In this document: in pieces, positions 16,014 to 25,221 of the stretch
How the letters are laid out: every line of letters starts with the position of its first letter
Position numbering within the stretch: position 1 is the first letter of the stretch
Assembly (NCBI GenBank): GCA_049578545.1
Contig: JBAUMF010000039.1
Location: forward strand, 1 to 64,000
Direction: 5' to 3'
Source of the DNA: DASQBT01 sp049578545
Lineage (GTDB): Bacteria; Pseudomonadota; Gammaproteobacteria; Burkholderiales; Thiobacillaceae
Length of the DNA stretch: 64,000 bases
The notes under the pieces: generated by a model
Database searches by the model: none
The model's input: only the letters and a program-made list of their open reading frames with translations
What the model was told of the DNA's origin: nothing
Made by a program: the position numbers and the translations under genes

Positions 16014-17420
16014 ATGTTACCCACTCTGGTGCTTGTTGGCCGTCCCAATGTCGGCAAGTCAACGCTCTTCAACCGGCTGACAAAGTCTCGCGACGCACTG
16101 GTCCATGATATGCCGGGACTGACGCGCGATCGCCATTACGGGCGCGGGCGCATGGGTGACAAGCCCTATCTGGTGGTGGATACCGGTGGCCTGGAACCAG
16201 TCGTCAAGGATGGCATCATGCACGAAATGGCACGCCAAACCCTGCAGGCTATAGATGAAGCCGATGCCATCGTGTTTCTCGTCGATGGTCGTCAGGGGCT
16301 GACGCCGCAGGACAAAGTGATCGCACAAAAACTTCGGCAGGCAAGCTGTCCGGTCTTTCTGGCAGTGAACAAGTCCGAGGGCATGAATCAGGCGGTGTCC
16401 ACCGCCGAGTTTCACGAACTGGCCTTGGGAGAACCCCAGGCCATTTCCGGCGCCCATGGCGAGGGTGTGCACGAACTGGTCGACATTGCGCTGGCCGGAT
16501 TTGAGACAGGGCCGGAAGAAGCCGCCGAAGCGCCGGAGCGTCCAAAGATTGCCATCATTGGCCGGCCCAATGTGGGCAAGTCCACGCTGGTCAACGCGCT
16601 GATCGGTGAAGAACGCGTCATTGCGTTCGACCAGCCGGGCACGACACGCGATTCAATTCATGTGGATTTCGAGCGCGAGGGCCGCGCGTACACGTTGATC
16701 GATACCGCCGGCGTCCGGCGTCGCGGCAAGGTGTTCGAGGCGGTGGAGAAGTTCTCCGTCATCAAGACGCTGCAGGCCATCGAAGACTCGAACGTGGTGC
16801 TCCTGGTGCTGGATGCGCAGAACGAGATTTCAGAGCAGGATGCCCACCTGGCCGGCTATATCCTGGAAGCTGGCCGCGCGCTGGTGGTGGCGGTGAACAA
16901 GTGGGACGGTCTGGACGATTACCAGCGCGACACGATCAAGCGCGACATCGAGCGCAAGCTTCAATTTCTCAACTTTGCGCGATTCCATTACATCTCTGCG
17001 CTGAAAGGCCAGGGCCTGAGCGCGGTTCTCAAGGATGTGGACGGCGCATATGCCGCCGCCTTTGCCAAGCTTTCCACACCGAAACTGACCCGCACGCTGC
17101 TGGCTGCCACCGCGCAGCATGCACCGCCAAAGACCGGCCTGTTCAGGCCCAGGCTGAAGTTCGCCCACCAGGGCGGCAGCAATCCGCCGATCGTGGTGAT
17201 CCACGGCAATGCCTTGGGCAATGTGCAGAACGATTATCGCCGCTATCTGGAGAATACCTTCCGCAAGGCTTTCCATCTGCAAGGCACGCCGCTGAGAATT
17301 GAATTCCGCGACGGATCCAACCCATTCGAGGCACGCAACAAACCCAAGGTATTGACTGAGCGGGAGCAAAACCGAGCCCGGCGGGAGAAACGGTTTCGGC
17401 GACGGGCGTATGGGAGTTAG
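16014..17420 (+). CDS. der: Ribosome-assembly GTPase Der (EngA)
   Basis: 468 residues from ATG 16014 (MLPTLVLVGRPNVGKST); an earlier in-frame start at 15987 adds nine residues without family support. Two tandem G domains carry P-loops at residues about 8-15 and 182-189, each with DxxG (DTGG, DTAG) and NKxD-type elements (NKSE, NKWD). A KH-like domain and a basic tail follow. Der is essential for 50S subunit maturation. Confidence 0.97.
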   Translation: MLPTLVLVGRPNVGKSTLFNRLTKSRDALVHDMPGLTRDRHYGRGRMGDKPYLVVDTGGLEPVVKDGIMHEMARQTLQAIDEADAIVFLVDGRQGLTPQDKVIAQKLRQASCPVFLAVNKSEGMNQAVSTAEFHELALGEPQAISGAHGEGVHELVDIALAGFETGPEEAAEAPERPKIAIIGRPNVGKSTLVNALIGEERVIAFDQPGTTRDSIHVDFEREGRAYTLIDTAGVRRRGKVFEAVEKFSVIKTLQAIEDSNVVLLVLDAQNEISEQDAHLAGYILEAGRALVVAVNKWDGLDDYQRDTIKRDIERKLQFLNFARFHYISALKGQGLSAVLKDVDGAYAAAFAKLSTPKLTRTLLAATAQHAPPKTGLFRPRLKFAHQGGSNPPIVVIHGNALGNVQNDYRRYLENTFRKAFHLQGTPLRIEFRDGSNPFEARNKPKVLTEREQNRARREKRFRRRAYGS

Positions 17421-17431
17421 GGGAAATTATC

Positions 17432-17855
17432 ATGTCCAAAGCCACTTGGCTCTTGACGGGCTTATTGGCCGCATCTATCAGCAGCAACGCTTCGTACGCG
17501 GTCGTGGAATGCAAGATCACTACCGAGCGGTGCATTACTGAATGCATGAATATAGACAGCGCTCTCGATGCTTCGCGTTGCTATTCGAGGGAGATGGCAC
17601 AAGCCGATAAGGCGCTTAATGCACAGTATCAACGCTTGACGGCACTCGCAAAGAATTATGATAGCGAACTAGCAAACACCCTTTTTGAGCTCGGAAAGGA
17701 CATGGCTCACGCACAGGGAGCAAAACTGTGAATTGTTTCGACAGACAGACCTGGACAACCGCGACTTCGAGCATGCGGACTGCATGTTGCGGATGACGAG
17801 AGAAAGAACAGGCGAATTGAAAGATATTGCGGACGGCATCGAAGGTAGGTTATGA
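17432..17855 (+). pseudogene. LprI/DUF1311-like secreted protein, frameshifted
   Basis: Frame one gives a signal peptide (residues 1-23) and the LprI-like block RCYSREMAQADKALNAQYQRL, then stops at 17731 after 99 residues. From 17718 the frame shifted by one base continues the same domain (GEQNCELFR..., DNRDFEHADCMLRMTRERTGELKDI) to a stop at 17855. One surplus G in the GGG at 17716-17718 explains the break. An intact protein would be about 140 residues with six Cys. It is either a recent pseudogene, a sequencing error or a slippery site. The family includes periplasmic lysozyme inhibitors. Confidence 0.7.
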
Positions 17856-18454
17856 GCAAGAAGCCCCCTAGAAAATTGTTCACGTCGACGCCAAATACGC
17901 TTGCGCCTTTTGGGCGCGACTGAGCTTCGTCGTTGGGCCTGTGCAACCATGGGGTCAGGGTCGAGATTGTTTCCCCCCCCTCTGAGTTGCCGCAGACGGC
18001 AGGTTCAAGCCGGTTAACAGCGATGCGGATGTTCGAGCTTCGCTTCCCTCGAAATTGTAGCGAAGCGAGTTTCCGCATTGCCCGGATTGAGGCTGTCGGC
18101 TGCGGGTAGCCGTAGGCCAGCGAGGTGGGGCGGCCTTCTCTTTGGTGACTCTTCTCTTGGCCAAACAAGAGAAAGTCACTTGCTGCAGGGCAACCCCCGG
18201 CCAAAGGACTCTTGATATGGGATAAGGCCTGGGTAAGGGAAACGCTCTCTCTGATCCCTAACATTTCTCCCGCTTGGAGAAGGGAACCTTGCCCTTCACC
18301 GCCGGCCCCTCTCTCCGCTTGCGGGGCGTGGGAGGCGCCGCTCCTGACGCACGCTTAGCCATACGCTGATAAGCAGCAGTGCGCGCCGCATAAAAAACTT
18401 TCTTCCCGGCCTGACGCGAGCCGCTTTATCCTCGCATGTCGGGAGAACCACATC
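17856..18454. other. About 600-bp gene-free, repeat-like spacer
   Basis: No supported gene. The text resembles dispersed non-coding repeats of Beta- and Gammaproteobacteria that six-frame translation often mis-annotates as small proteins. It contains the strong hairpin listed separately, the palindromic-looking CGAAGCGAG/CTTCGCT segments near 18030-18070, and a run of eight C near 17975. The galT-like gene starts at its right edge with its own GGGAG site. Confidence 0.5.
18145..18179. repeat. Long hairpin within the dispersed-repeat spacer
   Basis: The 15-base arm 18145-18159 (GTGACTCTTCTCTTG) and 14-base arm 18166-18179 (CAAGAGAAAGTCAC) pair across GCCAAA with one bulged base. No U-tract follows. 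The sequence around it resembles a widespread intergenic repeat family, recalled rather than searched. Confidence 0.6.
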
Positions 18455-19540
18455 ATGACCGATAGAGAAATCCGCGAAATTCGCGTCAACCCAATTGTGC
18501 CAACTGAGTCAGTGCTGGTGGCAACAGCACGCTCCATGCGACCGAAAAAAGCCGAGGATCTTGCGCCCCGGGACACGCGTACCCATGTGGAAACCTGCCC
18601 GTTTTGTCGAGGCAATGAGGACAAGACGCCGCCCGAATTGCTCAGGGTCCCGGCAGAAGATGGACATGGCTGGGATATACGCCTGGTATCCAATTTGTAC
18701 CCGGTACTGGGTGATGACAGGGAAAATGCCAACTTCACCTTTGGCCTGCAACAAACCATCGATGGTTACGGCCGCCATGAGGTATTTGTCGATCATCCGC
18801 ATCACGGCATCGCCTTGCACGAAATGAGCGAGAATCATCTTGCGAAAATGTTCCGCGCTTTCCAGACTCGAGTGGCGCAGCTGTATGCTTCCGACGATCG
18901 CCTTAAGTATGTATTGGTGTTCAAGAATTTTGGTCCGGCAGCGGGCGCGTCCATACCCCATACGCATAGCCAGATCATCGCCATGCCCGTCGTGCCGGAG
19001 AACGTGGAGGCGGAGGTTCGCAACAGTGCGGAACATTTCCGCAAACACCATCGCTGTATTTTCTGTGGCCTGATCGATGAGGCGTTGACGTTTGAAGCGA
19101 CGATTTATGATCGTACGTCAGGCGAAATCCGGCGCAAGATTGATGTCGGGCAGTACGTAGTCGAGCGAGGTACGCATTTCATTGCAATCAAACCCTTTGC
19201 CAGCCGCTTCGAGTGGGAAGTTCATATTCTCCCGTTGCAGCATGAGGCGGATTTCCTCAGCAGTCCCGACAAATGGATGTCCGATCTGGCGCGCGTCATC
19301 AAACGCACCATGGCGCGGCTTGATGCGGTGATCGGCGGAGCCCAGTACAACTTTTTCCTGCATTCCATTCCGCACGACAGCCATCAGGCGGCCAACGCCA
19401 ACAGTTACCACTGGCACCTGGAAATCTGTCCACGCACCTCGATACCGACAGGCTTCGAGCTGGGGTCCGGCCTGTATGTCAATACCATCAGTCCGGAAGT
19501 TGCCGCAAGAAAGCTCAGGGATGTTGTTCTGGAGGGATAA
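18455..19540 (+). CDS. galT: GalT-like HIT-superfamily nucleotidyltransferase
   Basis: 361 residues. Two zinc-type Cys pairs (CPFC near 48, CIFC near 201) and the HIT triad-like IPHTHSQ (near 170) mark the galactose-1-phosphate uridylyltransferase fold; the second His would be the nucleophile. The loop is HTHSQ rather than the HPHxQ of Leloir GalT, closer to related NDP-sugar phosphorylases, so the true substrate may be another sugar phosphate. No galactose genes are nearby. Flanked by a repeat-rich spacer and a c-di-GMP-type gene. Confidence 0.75.
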   Translation: MTDREIREIRVNPIVPTESVLVATARSMRPKKAEDLAPRDTRTHVETCPFCRGNEDKTPPELLRVPAEDGHGWDIRLVSNLYPVLGDDRENANFTFGLQQTIDGYGRHEVFVDHPHHGIALHEMSENHLAKMFRAFQTRVAQLYASDDRLKYVLVFKNFGPAAGASIPHTHSQIIAMPVVPENVEAEVRNSAEHFRKHHRCIFCGLIDEALTFEATIYDRTSGEIRRKIDVGQYVVERGTHFIAIKPFASRFEWEVHILPLQHEADFLSSPDKWMSDLARVIKRTMARLDAVIGGAQYNFFLHSIPHDSHQAANANSYHWHLEICPRTSIPTGFELGSGLYVNTISPEVAARKLRDVVLEG

Positions 19541-19590
19541 AGGGGGGGTGCATTCTGCCGTTTATATCAGTTACGCCCTTTCTCGTTGAA

Positions 19591-21471
19591 ATGATGAATT
19601 CGAATTTGGACCCTTTGCACAGTCGCAGCACCTTCAGTAATGAAGACGGAGCACGCATTGCGGCGCCGAACCTGGATATGCGTTCCGAACGGCTGTATTC
19701 GCTCTGGCGACTCGCTACCCAACGATACGTTGAAGACGACGCGAGGATTCTGGCAATCCTGAAGGAGTCATGCCGGGTTCTCGGGATGGATCTTGCCCTG
19801 GCGGGCGAAGTGTCCGATGGCCGCTATCGAGTGCACTACGCTTACGATCCGGAATGCAGGATGGTCCAGGGAATGGAGTTGGAGTTGTCCACCACGCCCT
19901 GTCAGTTTGTCTATGAGTCGCGTGAATCGCACTTCATCGAAGACATGCAGGCCAACCCCATGACGTCATCCATGCCGATGGTGCGTGAGTTGCGTATGCA
20001 GGTTTATGCAGGTACCCCGGTTTGGGTTGGTGAACGGACTTGGGGTGTGCTCGCTTTTGCCGGAACACGCCAGTTCGATGAAACGCGCACCGAGGAGAAT
20101 ATCGCCTTTCTGGAGCTCGTCGCAGCCTGGCTTGGGCAACTTCTGCTCGAGCGACAGCAGCGGTTGATTCTGGAAAAGCAGGCACTGACCGATCAGTTAA
20201 CGCACCTGCCCAACCGTCGTGCAGCAGAGCAGCGCTTGCGCAATGAACTGGCTCAGTCCCGGCGTCGGCAGAATGGATTTGCTTTGGCTTTGTGTGACCT
20301 TGACCACTTCAAGCTGATCAATGATCGATACGGTCATGAGGTGGGCGATGCAATCTTGAACGGTGTGGCCGGGTTTTTCCAGTCCCTGCTGCGTGAGGAA
20401 GATTGGGTTGCGCGTTGGGGCGGTGAGGAGTTTCTGTTCTTTTTGCGCACCGACGATCTGGCGGATGGGGTGCAGGTGGTCGATCGTTTGCGCGAGCAAT
20501 TGGGCGGGCACATTTTCCAAACCCGTGCCGGCGCGCTGTCGGTGACGCTAAGTGCTGGCGTTGCAGTACCTGACAAGGGCGAGCCTGACCTGGACAAGGT
20601 GCTGGCTGAAGCCGACAGCTGCCTGTATGAAGCCAAACGAACCGGACGCGATCGGGTGGTCGCGGGCTCAAATATCAAGAACACGCTGCGCATAGCCGGC
20701 TTGCTGAAGCATGCTGTGCGCGAAAAGCGCGTTCGCGTTGCGTTCCAGCCCATCGTTGATTTACAGGACAATTTCCGTCCCGTGGCGGACGAGGCCATGG
20801 CCCGCGTGCAAATCCCTGATGGCAGCCTGCTGGCAATGGGTGACTTTGGGGAAGCGGCTGAAGGTTTGCAGTTGATGCATGAAATTGACCTGGAAGTCAG
20901 TCGCCAGGTTTTCCAGCATTGCGTCCAAGATTTGAACGATGGCAGCCTGACGCCTGGTTTTGCCCATTTTGTAAATCTCTCGCCGCAATTTCTGGCACGA
21001 CGCAGCCTGGTTGAAGAAATGCTGTCAAACGCAATGCGCTATTGCCAGACCTGCTCCGTGCCGCTGGGGCCGGTAAAACCCGTGGTATTCGAAATTACCG
21101 AGCGGCAATACATCCATGATCTGGAGGACGTTGTTGACGAGTTGCAGCCTTTGCTCGATTTCGGCTTCAGGCTTGCACTGGACAGTTTTGGCAGCGGCTA
21201 CTCTTCACTCCTTTACCTGGCCAAGCTGCCGGTCAGCTTCATCAAGATTGAGGGCTGGCTGGTCAGGAACATGCTGGAAGCCTCAAAGGCACAGGGTCTC
21301 GTCAGGAGTCTGGTGGCCATGGCCAGGGAGCAGGGCATAAAAACCATAGCCGAATCGGTGGAAGACGAGAAAACCGCCTTCATGCTGCGACAGTATGGTG
21401 TTGACTGGGCGCAGGGATTTTATTTTGGCCGGCCGCTTCTGGGCTCTGGCGTTAATGGCCTGATGGACTAG
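19591..21471 (+). CDS. GAF-GGDEF-EAL protein with a degenerate EAL domain
   Basis: 626 residues: GAF-like sensor (about 30-190), GGDEF domain with an intact GGEEF (near 276-280), then an EAL domain (about 375-620). The cyclase half looks competent. In the EAL half the signature reads EAM, Asn in NLSPQF and Glu in FEITER remain, but DDFG is DSFG (near 530), losing one metal-binding Asp. The EAL domain is therefore more likely a c-di-GMP or partner-binding module than an active phosphodiesterase. No transmembrane segment, so cytosolic. Confidence 0.88.
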   Translation: MMNSNLDPLHSRSTFSNEDGARIAAPNLDMRSERLYSLWRLATQRYVEDDARILAILKESCRVLGMDLALAGEVSDGRYRVHYAYDPECRMVQGMELELSTTPCQFVYESRESHFIEDMQANPMTSSMPMVRELRMQVYAGTPVWVGERTWGVLAFAGTRQFDETRTEENIAFLELVAAWLGQLLLERQQRLILEKQALTDQLTHLPNRRAAEQRLRNELAQSRRRQNGFALALCDLDHFKLINDRYGHEVGDAILNGVAGFFQSLLREEDWVARWGGEEFLFFLRTDDLADGVQVVDRLREQLGGHIFQTRAGALSVTLSAGVAVPDKGEPDLDKVLAEADSCLYEAKRTGRDRVVAGSNIKNTLRIAGLLKHAVREKRVRVAFQPIVDLQDNFRPVADEAMARVQIPDGSLLAMGDFGEAAEGLQLMHEIDLEVSRQVFQHCVQDLNDGSLTPGFAHFVNLSPQFLARRSLVEEMLSNAMRYCQTCSVPLGPVKPVVFEITERQYIHDLEDVVDELQPLLDFGFRLALDSFGSGYSSLLYLAKLPVSFIKIEGWLVRNMLEASKAQGLVRSLVAMAREQGIKTIAESVEDEKTAFMLRQYGVDWAQGFYFGRPLLGSGVNGLMD

Positions 21472-21547
21472 AATTGAGCTACCGGGCAGAATCCGGTAAA
21501 GGGAATATTATATTCATATCAGGGCCTTACCAATAATGGAGAAAAAT

Positions 21548-21787
21548 ATGGGCGGTAAACCTCAAATGCTACAAGACCCATTTCTCAATGCTCTAAGGCG
21601 TGAACACATACCCGTCTCAATTTATCTCGTCAACGGCATCAAGCTGCAGGGCCACGTTGAGTCCTTCGATCAGTACGTGGTACTGCTCAAGAATTCCATC
21701 ACGCAGATGGTATACAAGCATGCTATCTCCACTGTCGTTCCGGGCCGTGCGGTCCAATTGCAAAGCGACGAGAATGAACCCGCTTGA
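21548..21787 (+). CDS. hfq: RNA chaperone Hfq
   Basis: 79 residues from ATG 21548, which has GGAG six bases upstream; an ATG at 21536 would add four residues. Sm1 (GQ/GH-type VNGIKLQGHVESFDQYVVLL) and Sm2 (YKHAISTV) motifs are complete, giving the hexameric ring that pairs small RNAs with mRNAs. The C-terminal tail is short, as in Betaproteobacteria. Its stop shares a base with the hflX start (TGATG), so the two are coupled. Confidence 0.98.
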   Translation: MGGKPQMLQDPFLNALRREHIPVSIYLVNGIKLQGHVESFDQYVVLLKNSITQMVYKHAISTVVPGRAVQLQSDENEPA

Positions 21788-22935
21788 TGCTTGAACGCCA
21801 CGCCGGCGGGGAACGTGCCCTGCTGGTCGCAGTTGATTTTGGTGAAACGGATTTTCTGGATAGTAGCGAGGAACTGCAGCGCTTGGCCGAATCGGCCGAC
21901 CTTGAAATTTTAGCCTTGATCAAGGCCAAGCGAAGCCGCCCCGACCCAAGCTATTTTGTGGGTAGTGGCAAGGCAGAGGAAATCGGACGGCAGGTCGCTG
22001 CCACAGGCGCCGAGGTCGTCATTTTCAACCATGACCTGTCGCCTGCCCAGGAGCGCAACCTGGAAAAGCTCTTGCAATGCCGGGTCGTAGACCGGGTCAG
22101 CCTGATTCTGGATATCTTTGCCAGTCGGGCGCAGAGCGCAGAGGGTAAATTGCAGGTTGAACTGGCGCAACTGGCACATTTGTCCACCCGGCTGGTGCGG
22201 GGCTGGACTCACCTCGAACGCCAAAAGGGTGGTATCGGCCTGCGCGGACCAGGGGAAACCCAGCTGGAAACTGATCGCCGCTTGATCGGCAACCGGGTCA
22301 AGCTGCTGAAAAACCGTTTGAACAAACTCGAAAAGCAGCGCGAAGTCCAGCGTCGGGCGCGGGCTCGAAATCGGGTATTTTCAATCACTTTGGTGGGCTA
22401 CACCAACGCCGGCAAATCAACCCTGTTCAATGCGCTGACACGGGCTGGAGTCTATGCGGCCAACCAGTTGTTCGCCACCTTGGATACGACCAGCCGCAAG
22501 CTGCACCTGGGAGGGGCAGGCGAGGTGGTGTTGTCGGATACGGTCGGATTTATCACCCGCTTGCCACATGATTTGATCGCAGCATTCCATGCAACCCTTG
22601 AGGCGGCGATCCAGGCAGATTTGCTGCTGCATGTGGTCGATGGAGCCAGCCCTTGTCGCGAACACCAGATTGATGAGGTCAATCGGGTTCTGGAACAGAT
22701 CGGAGCGGGTCATATCCCACAGTTGCACGTGTTGAACAAAATTGACCTGATGGGCATTGAGCCGGGAATCGTGCGGGACGAATATGGTAAGATTGGCTCT
22801 GTAAGGGTTTCCGCAAGAACGGGCGCCGGACTGGATTTTCTTCGTCAGGCAATCGTGGAAGGTGAAATCTTCCATCGGACCGGCAGGAATTGTCCGGAAG
22901 GCGACCCATCCATTTCTTCATCTATTTCTGCTTGA
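21787..22935 (+). CDS. hflX: Ribosome-associated GTPase HflX
   Basis: About 382 residues from ATG 21787, overlapping the hfq stop by one base. An N-terminal glycine-rich HflX domain (PSYFVGSGKAEEI, GPGETQLETDRR) precedes the G domain with P-loop GYTNAGKST, DTVGF and NKID. HflX splits stalled ribosomes, notably after heat. The hfq-hflX-hflK-hflC order is conserved. Confidence 0.97.
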   Translation: MLERHAGGERALLVAVDFGETDFLDSSEELQRLAESADLEILALIKAKRSRPDPSYFVGSGKAEEIGRQVAATGAEVVIFNHDLSPAQERNLEKLLQCRVVDRVSLILDIFASRAQSAEGKLQVELAQLAHLSTRLVRGWTHLERQKGGIGLRGPGETQLETDRRLIGNRVKLLKNRLNKLEKQREVQRRARARNRVFSITLVGYTNAGKSTLFNALTRAGVYAANQLFATLDTTSRKLHLGGAGEVVLSDTVGFITRLPHDLIAAFHATLEAAIQADLLLHVVDGASPCREHQIDEVNRVLEQIGAGHIPQLHVLNKIDLMGIEPGIVRDEYGKIGSVRVSARTGAGLDFLRQAIVEGEIFHRTGRNCPEGDPSISSSISA

Positions 22936-22947
22936 CTCCTATCTTTC

Positions 22948-24138
22948 ATGGCTTGGAACGATCCCCAGTGGGGCAAAAACAATAATGCAGGTCCACCTGA
23001 TCTGGACGAACTTTGGCGTCGCCTTAACAAGAGGCTGAATGGCCTGTTTGGCGGCATGGGTGGTAAGGGCGGTAAAGACGGGGGTGAGCCTGGCGCCGGC
23101 ACGCCAAAGAACCTGATTGGTCTGGTACTTGGTCTCGTATTCCTCGTCTGGATTGCCAGTGGCTTCTACATTGTTGATGCGGGCAGCAAGGGCATTGTCC
23201 TGCGTTTCGGCCATTACAGTGAATCCACCGACCCAGGCGCTCACTGGCACCTGCCCTGGCCGATCGAATCTTACGAAATTGTCAATGTGTCCTCGGTGCG
23301 TACTCTTGAAGTTGGCTATTCGGGCTCGACGAAGAACAAGAAGCTTTCCGAATCGCTGATGCTGACGGATGACGAAAATATTGTCGACCTGCAATTCGCC
23401 GTGCAGTACATCCTCAAGGACGCCAGGGATTACCTGTTCAATAACCAGTTTGGTAACGATCCTGAGGAAATTGTCAAACAAGCGGCAGAAAGTGCCATGC
23501 GCGAAGTTGTTGGCAAGAGCAAAATGGACTTTGTGCTTTACGAAGGACGTGCCGAGGTGGCTGCGCGGGCCAAGAAGCTGATGCAGGTTATGCTCGATCG
23601 TTACAAGACCGGTATCAGCATCAGCCAGGTGACATTACAAAACGTGCAGCCGCCTGAGCAGGTGCAAGCTTCGTTTGATGACGCGGTCAAGGCAAACCAG
23701 GACCGTGAACGTCTCAAGAACGAGGCCCAGGCGTACGCCAATGACGTGGTGCCCCGTGCGAAAGGGAATGCATCACGCCTGCAGCAGGAGTCGGAAGGCT
23801 ATCGTCAGGCTGTGATCGCAAACTCGGAAGGTGAGGCGAGCCGCTTCAGCCAGATCGAGGCTCAATACAAGAAGGCTCCGGTAGTAACCCGCGAGCGCAT
23901 CTATCTGGACAGCATGCAGCAGGTCATGAACAACACCTCCAAAGTGATCGTGGATCAAAAAGGAGGCAATAGCCTGCTTTATCTGCCACTGGATAAACTG
24001 CAGCAAATGGCTTCCCAGCCTGCTACCCAGGCACCGGAGACAGAATCTCAGCCGAAGTCCGCCCCTTCAACGAGCGAAGATACCCTTTCGCGCTCCAGGG
24101 ATGCGTTCCGCAGCCGGGATCGGGGGGAGCGTCCATGA
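22948..24138 (+). CDS. hflK: FtsH-associated membrane protein HflK
   Basis: 396 residues: a Gly-rich cytoplasmic start (GGMGGKGGKDGG), one transmembrane helix at about 52-70, the SPFH/band-7 domain (GSKGIVLRFGHYSE onward), and a coiled coil with NRER/LKNEAQAYANDV. HflK and HflC form a cage around the FtsH protease and restrain it. It overlaps hflC by 4 bp. Confidence 0.97.
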   Translation: MAWNDPQWGKNNNAGPPDLDELWRRLNKRLNGLFGGMGGKGGKDGGEPGAGTPKNLIGLVLGLVFLVWIASGFYIVDAGSKGIVLRFGHYSESTDPGAHWHLPWPIESYEIVNVSSVRTLEVGYSGSTKNKKLSESLMLTDDENIVDLQFAVQYILKDARDYLFNNQFGNDPEEIVKQAAESAMREVVGKSKMDFVLYEGRAEVAARAKKLMQVMLDRYKTGISISQVTLQNVQPPEQVQASFDDAVKANQDRERLKNEAQAYANDVVPRAKGNASRLQQESEGYRQAVIANSEGEASRFSQIEAQYKKAPVVTRERIYLDSMQQVMNNTSKVIVDQKGGNSLLYLPLDKLQQMASQPATQAPETESQPKSAPSTSEDTLSRSRDAFRSRDRGERP

Positions 24139-25016
24139 TGAATCGTCTTCCCCTGATTGCAGTGGGTCTGCTGATTGTCTTGGTGGTCCTGAATTCGATG
24201 TTCTATCGGGTTGATCAGCGGGAGTTTGCGCTGGTGTTCCAGTTCGGTGAAATCGTCGAGGTGCAAAAGCAGCCTGGGCTTCACCTCAAACTGCCGTTTG
24301 TCCAGAACGTGCGGTTTTTCGATTCCCGCATCCGGACTTCGGATGAGAAGGATGCCGAGCGCTTTCTGACGTCGGAAAAGAAGAATGTACTGGTCGATTC
24401 CTTCATCAAATGGCGGGTCGTTGATCCCAAGCAGTACTATATTTCTGTACAAGGTGATGCTGACAAGGCTGAGACACGGCTGAGGCAAACCGTCAACGAC
24501 GGACTGCGGGCCGAGTTCGGCAAACGCACGGTGCATGATGTTGTGTCTGGCCAGCGGGATGAAATCATGAACATCATCACCGCAAAGGCCGATCAGGATG
24601 CTGGCCAGATCGGCGTTCAGGTGGTGGATGTGCGCCTCAAGCGGGTGGATTTGTCCGAGGAAATCAGCGAGTCCGTTTACCGGCGCATGGATGCAGAGCG
24701 CAAGCGCGTTGCCAACGAGCTGCGCTCAACCGGTGCGGCAGAAGCAGAAAAAATCAAGGCCGAAGCCGATCGGCAAAAGCAGGTAATTATTGCCGAGGCG
24801 TACAGCGATGCCCAACGCATCAAGGGTGAGGGCGACGCCAAGGCGTCGGCGATCTACGCTCAAGCCTACGGGAAGAATCCCGAGTTCTACGCGTTCTACC
24901 GTTCCATGCAGGCCTACCGCGACAGTTTCAAGAACAAGAGCGATGTCATGGTGCTGGAACCCAATTCGGACTTCTTCAAATACATGAAGAATCCTCGCGC
25001 CAGCGGCACCAAGTAA
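24135..25016 (+). CDS. hflC: FtsH-associated membrane protein HflC
   Basis: 293 residues: N-terminal transmembrane anchor (about 5-22), band-7 domain (VDQREFALVFQFGEIVE), and a C-terminal coiled coil with AERKRVANELRSTGAAEAEKIK. Partner of HflK. Standard length. Confidence 0.97.
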   Translation: MMNRLPLIAVGLLIVLVVLNSMFYRVDQREFALVFQFGEIVEVQKQPGLHLKLPFVQNVRFFDSRIRTSDEKDAERFLTSEKKNVLVDSFIKWRVVDPKQYYISVQGDADKAETRLRQTVNDGLRAEFGKRTVHDVVSGQRDEIMNIITAKADQDAGQIGVQVVDVRLKRVDLSEEISESVYRRMDAERKRVANELRSTGAAEAEKIKAEADRQKQVIIAEAYSDAQRIKGEGDAKASAIYAQAYGKNPEFYAFYRSMQAYRDSFKNKSDVMVLEPNSDFFKYMKNPRASGTK

Positions 25017-25027
25017 GCCGTGTTGCG

Positions 25028-25213
25028 ATGACGGGTGACTGGATGGTTGCGTTTGCCCTTGTGCTGGTGTTGGAAGGTATTCTTCCATTGGCGGCACCTA
25101 CATTCTGGCGTGATGCCATTCGCCGTGCCACCGAATTGAGCGATGGCCAGTTGCGTTTCATGGGGGCCATTTCCATGGCTAGTGGACTCGCCCTGATTGT
25201 GCTTCTGAAGTGA
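25028..25213 (+). CDS. DUF2065 (YjeT-type) small inner-membrane protein
   Basis: 61 residues with two hydrophobic segments (about 5-22 and 43-60) around the conserved FWRDAIRRATELSDGQLRFMG. Members of this family are regularly encoded just after hflC, as here (11 bp gap). Function unknown; a link to HflKC is only inferred from position. Confidence 0.85.
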   Translation: MTGDWMVAFALVLVLEGILPLAAPTFWRDAIRRATELSDGQLRFMGAISMASGLALIVLLK

Positions 25214-25221
25214 ATTCCAGC

